From Streptosporangiaceae bacterium (GTDB lineage: Bacteria; Actinomycetota; Actinomycetes; Streptosporangiales; Streptosporangiaceae): a DNA stretch of 5,376 bases. The translations under genes were made by a program, and so were the position numbers. Where the stretch lies: contig JASHTQ010000552.1 in assembly GCA_030040475.1 (NCBI GenBank), forward strand, positions 1-5,376, given 5' to 3'. Position 1 is the first letter of the stretch. Each line of letters begins with the position of its first letter. The notes beneath the pieces are model-generated. The model had not been told where the DNA came from. It worked only from the letters and a program-made list of their open reading frames with translations, and made no database searches. This document shows positions 1 to 5,376 of this stretch, piece after piece.

Positions 1-774
1 GGATTCCGGATCCAGCCGCTGGCCGGAGTGGTGCTCGTGCTGGCCGGCGCCGCGCTCGCCCTGTCCGGCGGGCTTGCGGTGATGGCGTTCGCGCACGCGT
101 ACGGGATCGGGTTCCTCGGCCTGCCCCGCAGCCGGGCCGCGGAAGAGGCGCGGGAAACCGGGCAGCCGCTGGTCGGACCCGCGCTGCTCGCGGTTGCCTG
201 CGCGGCGCTGAGCATCGGCGCGCCCGCGGTCCTGATCGCGCTCGGCCAGGTGGCGCGGGCGGTGACGGGGTTCCAGCTGCGCCCGGTACTGCTGCCGGGG
301 AACCTGACGATCATCCCGGCCCACGTGAACTTCGCCGCGTTCTCGCCCACTTACCTCGCCGTGTTCCTGGTCGCGGTGTCAGCCGTCCCGCTGCTGATCT
401 ACGTGGTCGGCCGAGGCACGCGGGCGCGGGCAGTTCCAGTCTGGGACGGCGGCATGCTCAGGTTCAGTCCCCGCATGCAGTACACCGGAGCCGCGTTCGC
501 CAATCCGATCAAGGTCACGTTCAGCCAGTTGTACCAGCCGGACGTCAATATCGAGCGTGCATCAGATGACCCAGCCGGCCGGTCTGGCCCCGTCCGCTAC
601 GACTTCGAGGTCCTGCCACTGTTCCAGCGCTACCTCTATGACCCGGTTGTGAACGCTGTCAAGTGGCTAGCCAAGTTCATACGGCCGATGCAGTCCGGCG
701 ACGTCAACCTCTATCTGCTGTACATCTTCCTGGTTGTCGTCATTGCCTACGTGATTCACCTGATCCAAGGCTAG
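1..774 (+). CDS. hyfB: HyfB-type antiporter-like membrane subunit of a hydrogenase-4/complex I-related complex (C-terminal part)
   Basis: The reading frame is open from base 1, so this is the last 257 residues of a longer protein; the 5' end lies outside the window. The family (HyfB, related to NuoL/MrpA antiporter subunits) forms the ion-translocating membrane arm of group 4 hydrogenases and related complexes and is usually about 640-680 aa. Visible traits are a hydrophobic segment at residues 10-36 ending in HAYGIGFLGLPRS, further membrane segments at about 57-83 and 115-136, a loop with PVWDGG followed by MQYTGAAFANPIK, and a last segment at about 236-254 preceded by RPMQSGDVNLYLLYIF. This tail is typical of HyfB rather than of the shorter HyfF/HycQ. 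The usual cysteine of the family's VWxCG motif is replaced (VWDGG). The stop lies 30 bp before the next gene, consistent with one operon. Family assignment is confident; the transported ion is unknown. Confidence 0.85.
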   Translation, partial: GFRIQPLAGVVLVLAGAALALSGGLAVMAFAHAYGIGFLGLPRSRAAEEARETGQPLVGPALLAVACAALSIGAPAVLIALGQVARAVTGFQLRPVLLPGNLTIIPAHVNFAAFSPTYLAVFLVAVSAVPLLIYVVGRGTRARAVPVWDGGMLRFSPRMQYTGAAFANPIKVTFSQLYQPDVNIERASDDPAGRSGPVRYDFEVLPLFQRYLYDPVVNAVKWLAKFIRPMQSGDVNLYLLYIFLVVVIAYVIHLIQG

Positions 775-804
775 TGAGAGCCCGCTGGCGACGGAGGTGA
801 CCTA

Positions 805-2337
805 ATGACCGTGATCAAGCAGGAACAGGCCGGTATGGCAGGCCAGGTTAACACGGTCGTGATCGCGCCTGGCGAACTGGAGGCTGCCGTCCATAATCTG
901 GCCGTAACACCCGGTGCGCGGCTGGCCGACGTGTTCGCCGCCGGGACCGACCCGGTGCTGCTGCGCTTGGTCTGGGCACTGGACCTGGGACGACGCTACG
1001 TGATCATCGAATCCGCGATCTACGGTCTGACCTACCCGGCGCTTTCCGACATAGCCCCGGGCGCATTCGTCGAGGAGTGCGAGATTTACGAGCAGTTCGG
1101 GATCCGGCCGACCGGCGGCAGGCCGCTCAACCGGGTGGCGATCCCGCCCCAGGAGGGACCCGACTTCCCGCGGCTCGGCCGCGCTCCGGCCGAGCCGCCG
1201 CAGGAAGTACATGCCCCCCACGTCGTCGGCGGCCAGGCCTTCGAGTTCCCGTTTGGCCCAGTACGCCAGGCCGGCGTGGAGTCGCTCTACTACGGTCTGG
1301 TGACCAGTGGCGAGGAGATCGTCGACCTCTATCTGTTCACATGGCACAAGTACCGCGGGGTCGAGTTCCGGGCCCAAGGCGCCAGCCCGGAGAAGGCGCT
1401 GTTCCACATCGAGCGAACCGAAGGGCTCGGCGCCATCGGGAACAGCTGGGCATTTGCGGCGGCCGTCGAAGCCGCGCTGGGCATCGAGCCGCCAGTTGCG
1501 GCGATACGGGCACGTGCGGTCGCGCTCGAGCTTGAACGCCTCTACAACCATGCCGCGGCGACTGCGGCGCTGTGCCAGGCGTGCGGTCTTTCTGTCGGCC
1601 AGGCACAGGCCGAGATAGCACTGGAGCGGCTGCTCCGGCTGAACGCGGCCGTGTTCGGGCACAGGTACCTGTTCGGGGTCGTTACGGTGGGCGGGGTCCG
1701 GCGCTTCCCAGATGCACAGGCACTGCGGAGAGAGCTTCCGAATGCCTATGCCGGGCTGAGCGAGGTATCCGAGGAACTGCTGACAACGAACTCGTTCGTG
1801 GACCGGCTTGAGGCTACCGGCAGCATCTCCGCCGAGGATGCACGGCGTCTCGGCCTGGTCGGCCCGGTCGCGCGCGGCAGCGGGATCGGCGTGGATGTCC
1901 GCGTCGATCACCCGTGCGCACCGTACGCTGAGTGCCCTCCGGTCGTGGCCAGCCGGGATGGCGGCGACGTGCTGGCCAGGTTTCAGGTCATGCTGGCCGA
2001 GGCCGCCGAGTCGGTCCGGCTTATCGGCGAGTTCCTCGACACGGGCGGGGGGTCCGGCGCCACCAGGTCCCCCATCACCAACGACGACACTCGCGAGCCG
2101 GGCGGCACGGCTCCACTGCGGCGGTCGGGGCTGGGCTGGGCCGAGTCCTCCCGCGGCGAGTCCCTGGCCTGGGTCGAGCTCGACGCCGATGGCCGGATCA
2201 GCCGGGCACGGCTCCGGCCTGCGGCGGTGCGAAACTGGCGTGGCTTCGACGACGCCTGCCGATCACAGAACGTGTTCACAGATATCCCGATCATCGAGGC
2301 CAGCTTCTGGCTCACCGTCGCCGGAACCGCGCGCTGA
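805..2337 (+). CDS. NuoC/NuoD-like fused subunit (HycE/HyfG-like), lacking most Ni-Fe ligands
   Basis: A 510-aa fusion of an N-terminal NuoC-like (30 kDa) domain, about residues 1-150, with a NuoD/hydrogenase-large-subunit domain, about 155-510, as in HycE and HyfG. The NuoC signature appears as ECEIYEQFGI at 91-100. In true group 4 hydrogenases the next domain begins with RxCGICxxxHS; here the aligned stretch is RTEGLGAIGNS (204-214), so both cysteines (E206, G209) and the histidine (N213) are gone. The C-terminal DPCxxC motif is DACRSQ (483-488), keeping only C485. The protein then ends with FTDIPIIEASFWLTVAG, with no long processed tail. H2 chemistry is therefore unlikely; the fold probably serves as a structural or electron-coupling subunit at the cytoplasmic face, as proposed for Ehr complexes. 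GGAGGTGA at 793-800, 4 nt before ATG, fixes this start over M11. It is co-directional with both neighbours. Confidence 0.87.
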   Translation: MTVIKQEQAGMAGQVNTVVIAPGELEAAVHNLAVTPGARLADVFAAGTDPVLLRLVWALDLGRRYVIIESAIYGLTYPALSDIAPGAFVEECEIYEQFGIRPTGGRPLNRVAIPPQEGPDFPRLGRAPAEPPQEVHAPHVVGGQAFEFPFGPVRQAGVESLYYGLVTSGEEIVDLYLFTWHKYRGVEFRAQGASPEKALFHIERTEGLGAIGNSWAFAAAVEAALGIEPPVAAIRARAVALELERLYNHAAATAALCQACGLSVGQAQAEIALERLLRLNAAVFGHRYLFGVVTVGGVRRFPDAQALRRELPNAYAGLSEVSEELLTTNSFVDRLEATGSISAEDARRLGLVGPVARGSGIGVDVRVDHPCAPYAECPPVVASRDGGDVLARFQVMLAEAAESVRLIGEFLDTGGGSGATRSPITNDDTREPGGTAPLRRSGLGWAESSRGESLAWVELDADGRISRARLRPAAVRNWRGFDDACRSQNVFTDIPIIEASFWLTVAGTAR

Positions 2338-2378
2338 CGCCAGTTGGTCTCATAGCCAGAAAACGGAGGTGAGGATCG

Positions 2379-2729
2379 ATGCCGCTGTGGTTCGTCCGAG
2401 GCGTGTTTCGCGGCGTGGTCACCACGCGCTACCCCGCGCGTACCGACCCGTCGGCGATCACCCTACCTACCCCGCCCGCTTTCCGCCCGGAGGCGCTAAC
2501 TCGCGACCTGGCCGACCAACTGGCGGCGATCTGCCCGAGCAGGGCGCTGAGCAGGGCCGATGACACACTAGTGTTCGATGTGGGCGCATGCACGGCATGT
2601 GGCCGGTGCCGCGAGTTCGCGCCCAGCGCGATCATCGCGAGCGGGCAGTTCGAACTGGCCGCCACGAGCCGTGAGCAACTGGTCAAACGCATCCCGCTGC
2701 TGAGGGAGAACATCACCGAAACGGGATGA
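2379..2729 (+). CDS. Single-cluster [4Fe-4S] ferredoxin-like subunit
   Basis: A 116-aa protein with GGAGGTGA at 2365-2372, 6 nt before ATG, and 41 bp after the NuoC/D-like gene, so most likely the same operon. Its only cysteines are C52 (in CPSRAL) and C71, C74, C77 (in CTACGRC). The second motif has APS where a CP would normally follow. In 2[4Fe-4S] ferredoxins one cluster is held by CxxCxxC of the second motif plus the CP of the first, which is precisely the set retained, so one complete cluster is predicted. The likely role is electron transfer to or from the membrane complex. The N-terminus (MPLWFVRGVFRGVVTTRYP) resembles, from memory, the front of actinobacterial hydrogenase-like proteins in which a ferredoxin domain precedes a NuoB-like domain. 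No NuoB-like sequence follows here, so this may be a stand-alone version or a truncated one. There are no membrane segments. Confidence 0.75.
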   Translation: MPLWFVRGVFRGVVTTRYPARTDPSAITLPTPPAFRPEALTRDLADQLAAICPSRALSRADDTLVFDVGACTACGRCREFAPSAIIASGQFELAATSREQLVKRIPLLRENITETG

Positions 2730-2753
2730 GAGGGTCGGCGGCTGGTGGCCCTC
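2730..2753 (+). terminator. Stem-loop directly after the operon's last stop codon
   Basis: GAGGG (2730-2734) pairs with CCCTC (2749-2753) and extends inward through T-G, C-G and G-T pairs to an 8-bp stem with an 8-nt loop. It begins on the base after the TGA of the ferredoxin-like gene. No T-run follows, which is common for actinobacterial terminators but leaves the assignment weak. Confidence 0.35.
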
Positions 2754-2806
2754 GTCTAGGACTGGCGTCCGCTGCACCGTTCCACTACCGTGAGCTGGCC
2801 AGCGGC

Positions 2807-2832
2807 CGGACGCCGTCCGCTATACGTCCGTG
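2807..2832. repeat. 26-bp self-complementary repeat, copy 1
   Basis: This matches 2963-2988 at 24 of 26 positions; the differences are at repeat positions 8 and 18. CGGACG at the left end pairs with CGTCCG near the right end. Alternatively CGGAC (2807-2811) pairs with GTCCG (2815-2819) around a 3-nt loop. The two pairings exclude each other. Confidence 0.6.
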
Positions 2833-2962
2833 GACACCGCAACATTATGGTTTGCAGCGCCCGACGATGACACACGCCGGGACAGAGAAGAAACGGCCCG
2901 CCGTCTTCGCAGCGTGCCCGTCCGCAGCAAAGCCAGCGGTTACACCGACCGCGCGACGGGCG

Positions 2963-2988
2963 CGGACGCAGTCCGCTATGCGTCCGTG
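2963..2988. repeat. 26-bp self-complementary repeat, copy 2
   Basis: The second copy starts 156 bp after the first. CGGACGCA (2963-2970) and TGCGTCCG (2979-2986) form a perfect 8-bp inverted repeat around an 8-nt loop. A competing hairpin joins GCGGAC (2962-2967) to GTCCGC (2971-2976) around GCA. A regulator-binding dyad or an RNA hairpin are both possible; there is no poly-T tail. Confidence 0.6.
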
Positions 2989-3066
2989 ACTTCCCCGCCC
3001 GGCCCGCCGACGGCCCGCAGACCACGCCAACACCAAACGGGCGCGGCGCCCCCGGCGATAGTCATT

Positions 3067-3099
3067 TACGCTGCTCAAATGAAATATTAGAACAGCGTA
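3067..3099. repeat. Perfect 7-bp inverted repeat around an AT-rich 19-nt spacer
   Basis: TACGCTG (3067-3073) is the exact reverse complement of CAGCGTA (3093-3099). The spacer (3074-3092) is strikingly AT-rich for this DNA and contains AAATATTAG, which could hold a -10 element. It may be an operator/promoter or a hairpin; no gene start follows that would decide between them. Confidence 0.4.
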
Positions 3100-3173
3100 C
3101 GAACGGCAACAGGCTGCCTGATCCGGCCCACGGCTGGCCCAAAGACGTTCGCTAACGGTCTACGAACCGCTCG

Positions 3174-3196
3174 CACCGGCACGCCAAAAGCCGGTG
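3174..3196. repeat. Strong hairpin, 7-bp GC-rich stem
   Basis: CACCGGC (3174-3180) pairs perfectly with GCCGGTG (3190-3196) around the loop ACGCCAAAA. No T-run follows on the plus strand. It lies just beside the tRNA-like fold at 3205-3277. Confidence 0.5.
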
Positions 3197-3249
3197 ACGC
3201 AAGATCGAGGTGTTGGGTTCGAACCAAACGTAGGCTGAGCCGACGGTTT

Positions 3250-3271
3250 TACAGGCCCACTCCTGCCTGTA
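3250..3271. repeat. Hairpin, 7-bp stem
   Basis: TACAGGC (3250-3256) pairs perfectly with GCCTGTA (3265-3271) around CCACTCCT. Read on the minus strand, the inner pairs form the D-arm of the tRNA-like fold at 3205-3277. Confidence 0.5.
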
Positions 3272-3319
3272 CCTCCACACCGCCGCTGACCTGCGCAAAC
3301 GGTGCTACATGACGCTTAC

Positions 3320-3353
3320 GGCAGACACGCTGTACACCATATGTACGTGTGCC
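3320..3353. repeat. Bulged inverted repeat
   Basis: GGC, ACAC and GTAC on the left (3320-3322, 3325-3328, 3332-3335) pair in order with GTAC, GTGT and GCC on the right (3343-3346, 3347-3350, 3351-3353), around a 7-nt loop ACCATAT. This gives 11 pairs with two bulges, both on the left arm. Its right arm contains the reverse complement of the CACGTAC motif repeated at 3387-3405. Confidence 0.4.
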
Positions 3354-3386
3354 AGGGGCTCCCCCGCCGCCAAATCGACGGATAGC

Positions 3387-3405
3387 CACGTACAGGCACG
3401 TACAG
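3387..3405. repeat. Two tandem CACGTACAG motifs, 10-bp period
   Basis: CACGTACAG occurs at 3387-3395 and 3397-3405, one helical turn apart. An inverted CACGTAC lies at 3343-3349. The phasing is typical of protein-binding sites, but no adjacent gene start shows what would be controlled. Confidence 0.4.
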
Positions 3406-3698
3406 TTCCATAACCGCAGGTAGAAGCACTCCGGCCACCGGATTCTGGGTACCCGGTAGCGACGATAGGAAGAACAACCCCAGCCAGATCCCCTCGCGCA
3501 CTATGGCCGCTTTACGGGCTAGGCCGGCCATTCATACCTGCGCCGCGCCGGGCTCGCCGGGACACCTGCACCGGGTGCCTGCGCTGGCACTGCGGGCAGA
3601 TCAGGCCGCGGCGTCGCGGGAGGCTCGCCCATCCCGGTCGGGTGGCTGGACGGGGCAGGCGACCTGGTGGCGGGGGCGCCTCGGTAGGCACGGGGCGC

Positions 3699-5218
3699 TC
3701 AGGGAGCGAGGCCGCCTTCGACTGCCTCGTCGACGTGCTGGGCGTCTGCCGCGTTCATCCGGGTCTTCGGCCGGATGAACAGGCCGCAGATCACCGCGGC
3801 GGCCCAGATGATTCCGGCCCCCCACCAGAACGCCGTCTGGTAGCCGTGGACGTTCGCGGCGGCGGCCGCTTGGGGGATCGCCGCGTGGCGGGCGAGGTAT
3901 GCCGCCGTCGCGGTCGCCGCGAAGATGGACAGCACAGCGATGCCGACCGCCGAGCCGATCTGCTGGCTGACGCTGTTCATGGCGCTGGCTGCGCCCGCGT
4001 CCTCGGGAGCGGTCCCGCTGGCGCCCATCGCGATCGACACGACGAGAGCGGAGCCCACGCCGACGCCCTGCAGCACGAGCCCAGGAAACTCGACCCCCCA
4101 GTAGTCCTGGTGAACTCCGGCGAGCGTGAAAACGGCGAGGCCGGCACCGGCGATGAGGAGCCCGGCGATGACGATCAGCCGGGTGGTGAAGATCTTGAGG
4201 AGCTTCTCCTGGGTGATCGTGGCCGTGATGATGAGCGCGACAGGGGCCGGAAGGTAGGCGACTCCAGTTCGCACGGGCGACCATCCGAGCCCGCGCTGGA
4301 AGTAGTAGTTCAGGAACAGGATGCTGGAGAATACGCCGACGGTCGCGAGCGCCAGGGCGAGGTATCCGGCGCCCCGGTGACGGTCGGCGAGGACCGACAG
4401 CGGCATGAGGGGGCCCTTGACGTAGCGCTGCGAGACGAGGAGCGCCGCGAGCAGGAGGCCTCCTCCGGCCAGCGAGGCGAGCGTGATGTCCGCGGTCCAG
4501 CCGCTGGTCTCGGCCTTCGCCGCTCCGAAGACGACGAGGAACAGTCCTCCGGAGACAAGGGCCGTGCCGAGGAAGTCAAGCCGCGGCTTGAGGGGGTTGC
4601 GGCTGTTCGTCATGAGGAGCAGGGTCCCGGCGACCGCGATCACGGCGAAGATGTCGTTCACGTACATCGTCCAGCGCCAGCTCTCGTAGCTGGTGAGCAC
4701 CCCGCCGAGCACCAGCCCGATCGCGCCACCGCTGCCGGCGATGGCGCCGTAGACGGCGAACGCCCAGTTCGCCTCCTTCGGGTTGGTGAAGGTGGTGGGG
4801 ATCACCGACAGCGCAGCCGGCGCGAGCATGGCGCCGAACAGTCCCTGGAATGTGCGGGCGATAAGCGGCGTCGTGAAGTTCGGTGCCGCGCCGGCCAGCG
4901 CGGACATCGCGCCGAAGCCGACCGTCCCGCCGAGGAACATCGCCTTGCGGCCGAGCAGGTCAGCCAGCCGCCCGCCGAGCGGGAGGAGGCTGCCGAACGC
5001 GAGAACGTAGGCGGTGATGACCACTCGCGGTTAGCGGTCGAGAAGTGGAGCGCCCGCTGCGCGGAAGGCAGCGCCACGTTGACGATCGTGGTGTCGAGGA
5101 GCGACATGAACAGGCCCATGAGCAGCACGGCCAGGCAGAGCCAGCGCCGCGGGTTGAGTTCCGGCGGGCCGGCCGGGTTCGGGGCAGCGTCAGGCGTCTT
5201 CTGGCTTGACTGATTCAT
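3699..5218 (-). pseudogene. DHA2-family MFS drug:H+ antiporter, interrupted by a single-base frameshift
   Basis: After restoring one base the protein is 506 aa, the normal length for 14-TM DHA2 multidrug exporters, which expel drugs across the membrane in exchange for protons. Visible motifs (restored numbering) are LDTTIVNVALP in the first membrane segment (about 41-51), motif A GGRLADLLGRK (82-92), a motif-B-like ARTFQGLFG (121-129, R122), and the GSGGAIGLVLGG stretch (about 162-173) followed by SWRW. The start at 5218 (MNQSSQ) sits 7 nt after a -10-like TAGGGT. The frame breaks near 5021-5027: the upstream frame reads ...TANREW then SSPP, while the downstream frame reads VITAYVLAFGS. Family members read straight through REWVxTAY, so one G is missing where GG is seen and GGG is expected. 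As written, translation from 5218 stops after about 138 aa. It could be a genuine mutation or a homopolymer sequencing error; the rest of the frame is intact. Confidence 0.82.
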
Positions 5219-5225
5219 AGTCAGG

Positions 5226-5254
5226 ACCCTACGGGCTGGCTCCCGATCGGTCAA
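5226..5254 (-). promoter_or_regulatory. Exporter promoter, apparently leaderless
   Basis: On the minus strand TTGACC (plus 5249-5254) is followed after exactly 17 nt by TAGGGT (plus 5226-5231). Seven nt later comes the A of the exporter ATG at 5218. Transcription would start at or next to the start codon, and no good ribosome binding site is seen. Leaderless mRNAs are common in actinobacteria. Confidence 0.5.
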
Positions 5255-5259
5255 GCCAG
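5236..5259. promoter_or_regulatory. Candidate HxlR operator between the divergent genes
   Basis: CTGGCT (5236-5241) and AGCCAG (5254-5259) form a perfect inverted repeat around a spacer containing the palindrome CCGATCGG (5243-5250). The dyad covers the exporter's -35 hexamer and the region just upstream of the regulator's -10, so one bound dimer could act on both genes. Confidence 0.4.
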
Positions 5260-5260
5260 G

Positions 5261-5266
5261 TAGAGT
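5261..5266 (+). promoter_or_regulatory. -10-like element of the regulator gene, apparently leaderless
   Basis: TAGAGT is followed by exactly 7 nt and then the ATG at 5274, mirroring the exporter side. No convincing -35 hexamer is seen at 17-18 nt upstream. Confidence 0.4.
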
Positions 5267-5273
5267 ATCTCCC

Positions 5274-5376
5274 ATGACCGACTACGCGCCGACCATGCCC
5301 GAGGCCGCCGCGCTGCGCGCGGAGTGGTGCCCGATCTCCCGCTCCCTGGACGCCGTCTCGCACCGATCGGCGTTCC
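5274..5376 (+). CDS. HxlR-family transcriptional regulator (N-terminal fragment)
   Basis: Only the first 34 residues are inside the window. After a short variable start (MTDYAPTMPE) the sequence reads WCPISRSLDAVSHRSAF (18-34). This is the hallmark opening of HxlR winged-helix regulators, in which a conserved Cys-Pro/Ser-Ile leads into helix 1 (SLDVVGxRSA-like) before the DNA-binding helices. The cysteine (C19) is the residue that some members use for redox or electrophile sensing. The gene diverges from the DHA2 exporter with 55 bp between the start codons, a common arrangement in which the regulator controls the pump. The start at 5274 is preferred because TAGAGT lies 7 nt upstream; an in-frame ATG at 5295 is the alternative. 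Family call is good despite the short length; the ligand is unknown. Confidence 0.72.
   Translation, partial: MTDYAPTMPEAAALRAEWCPISRSLDAVSHRSAF

Larger units (their letters stand above)
2730..3698. other. Long non-coding stretch between the two gene blocks
   Basis: About 970 bp lie between the ferredoxin-like stop and the exporter stop with no convincing protein gene on either strand. Short open frames here have no recognisable domain, no good ribosome binding site, and compositions of the kind produced by reading GC-rich DNA in the wrong frame. No trace of a NuoB-like domain is seen after the ferredoxin-like gene, and no transposase or integrase is recognisable. What the stretch does hold is structure: repeats and hairpins listed separately at 2807-2832, 2963-2988, 3067-3099, 3174-3196, 3205-3277, 3250-3271, 3320-3353 and 3387-3405. 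It includes AT-rich patches (for example 3074-3092) unlike the flanking genes. Confidence 0.6.

Noticed and set aside
802..1911. Long minus-strand open frame (369 aa) opposite the NuoC/D-like gene
   Set aside because: It lies antisense to a gene with clear family motifs, has no recognisable domain, and is the usual by-product of high-GC codon use.
2726..3090. Small open frames after the ferredoxin-like gene, on both strands
   Set aside because: They overlap each other in several frames, have no good ribosome binding site or domain, and do not resemble the NuoB domain that might be expected there.
3205..3277. Functional tRNA, possibly selenocysteine tRNA because the loop centre reads TCA
   Set aside because: The loop lacks T33, several stems have mismatches, and the long variable arm and extended D-stem of tRNA-Sec are absent. 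It is kept only as a degenerate tRNA-like fold.
3561..3602. Peptide TCTGCLRWHCGQIRP in one plus frame, resembling a small zinc-ribbon
   Set aside because: No good start codon or ribosome binding site was found for this frame, and it runs on into the antisense of the exporter. Three cysteines and a histidine in GC-rich DNA can arise by chance.
5016..5030. Programmed ribosomal frameshifting in the exporter
   Set aside because: No slippery heptamer or obvious stimulatory hairpin was seen, and MFS exporters are not known to use it. A simple one-base loss explains the data.
3642..5213. Long plus-strand open frame (523 aa) opposite the exporter
   Set aside because: Its composition is low-complexity and rich in G, R, E and D with no domain, while the minus strand carries clear MFS motifs throughout.
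1..5376. CRISPR array, insertion sequence or prophage genes
   Set aside because: No regularly spaced repeats, transposase, integrase or phage-like proteins could be recognised; the repeats at 2807 and 2963 occur only twice.

Overview
The window is high-GC DNA with strong GGAGGTGA ribosome binding sites, C/G-ending codons and apparently leaderless promoters. This points to an actinobacterium; the genus cannot be read from the sequence. It holds two gene blocks separated by about 970 bp without a convincing protein gene.

Left block (1-2729, plus strand): the downstream end of an operon for a membrane complex related to group 4 [NiFe] hydrogenases and complex I. It contains the C-terminal third of a HyfB-type antiporter-like membrane subunit, a fused NuoC/NuoD-like (HycE/HyfG-like) 510-aa subunit, and a 116-aa ferredoxin-like protein. 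The large subunit has lost three of the four cysteines that bind Ni-Fe. It is therefore best read as an energy-converting-hydrogenase-related (Ehr-type) complex rather than a hydrogenase. The ferredoxin-like protein keeps exactly the four cysteines expected for one [4Fe-4S] cluster. Together these suggest a ferredoxin-linked, ion-translocating membrane complex with an unknown electron partner. The other subunits (NuoB-, NuoH-, NuoN/L-like) are not in this window and may lie upstream.

Middle (2730-3698): no protein gene is supported. The stretch holds a stem-loop just after the operon, a pair of near-identical 26-bp self-complementary repeats 156 bp apart, an AT-rich 7-bp inverted repeat, several strong hairpins including a 73-nt degenerate tRNA-like fold on the minus strand, and a cluster of CACGTAC motifs.

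Right block (3699-5376): a minus-strand DHA2-family (14-TM type) MFS drug exporter, broken by a single-base frameshift near its N-terminus, faces the start of a plus-strand HxlR-family regulator cut off by the window end. The 55-bp gap between their start codons carries two -10-like hexamers, each exactly 7 nt before its ATG, and a dyad suited to a shared operator. This is a typical regulator/efflux-pump pair.
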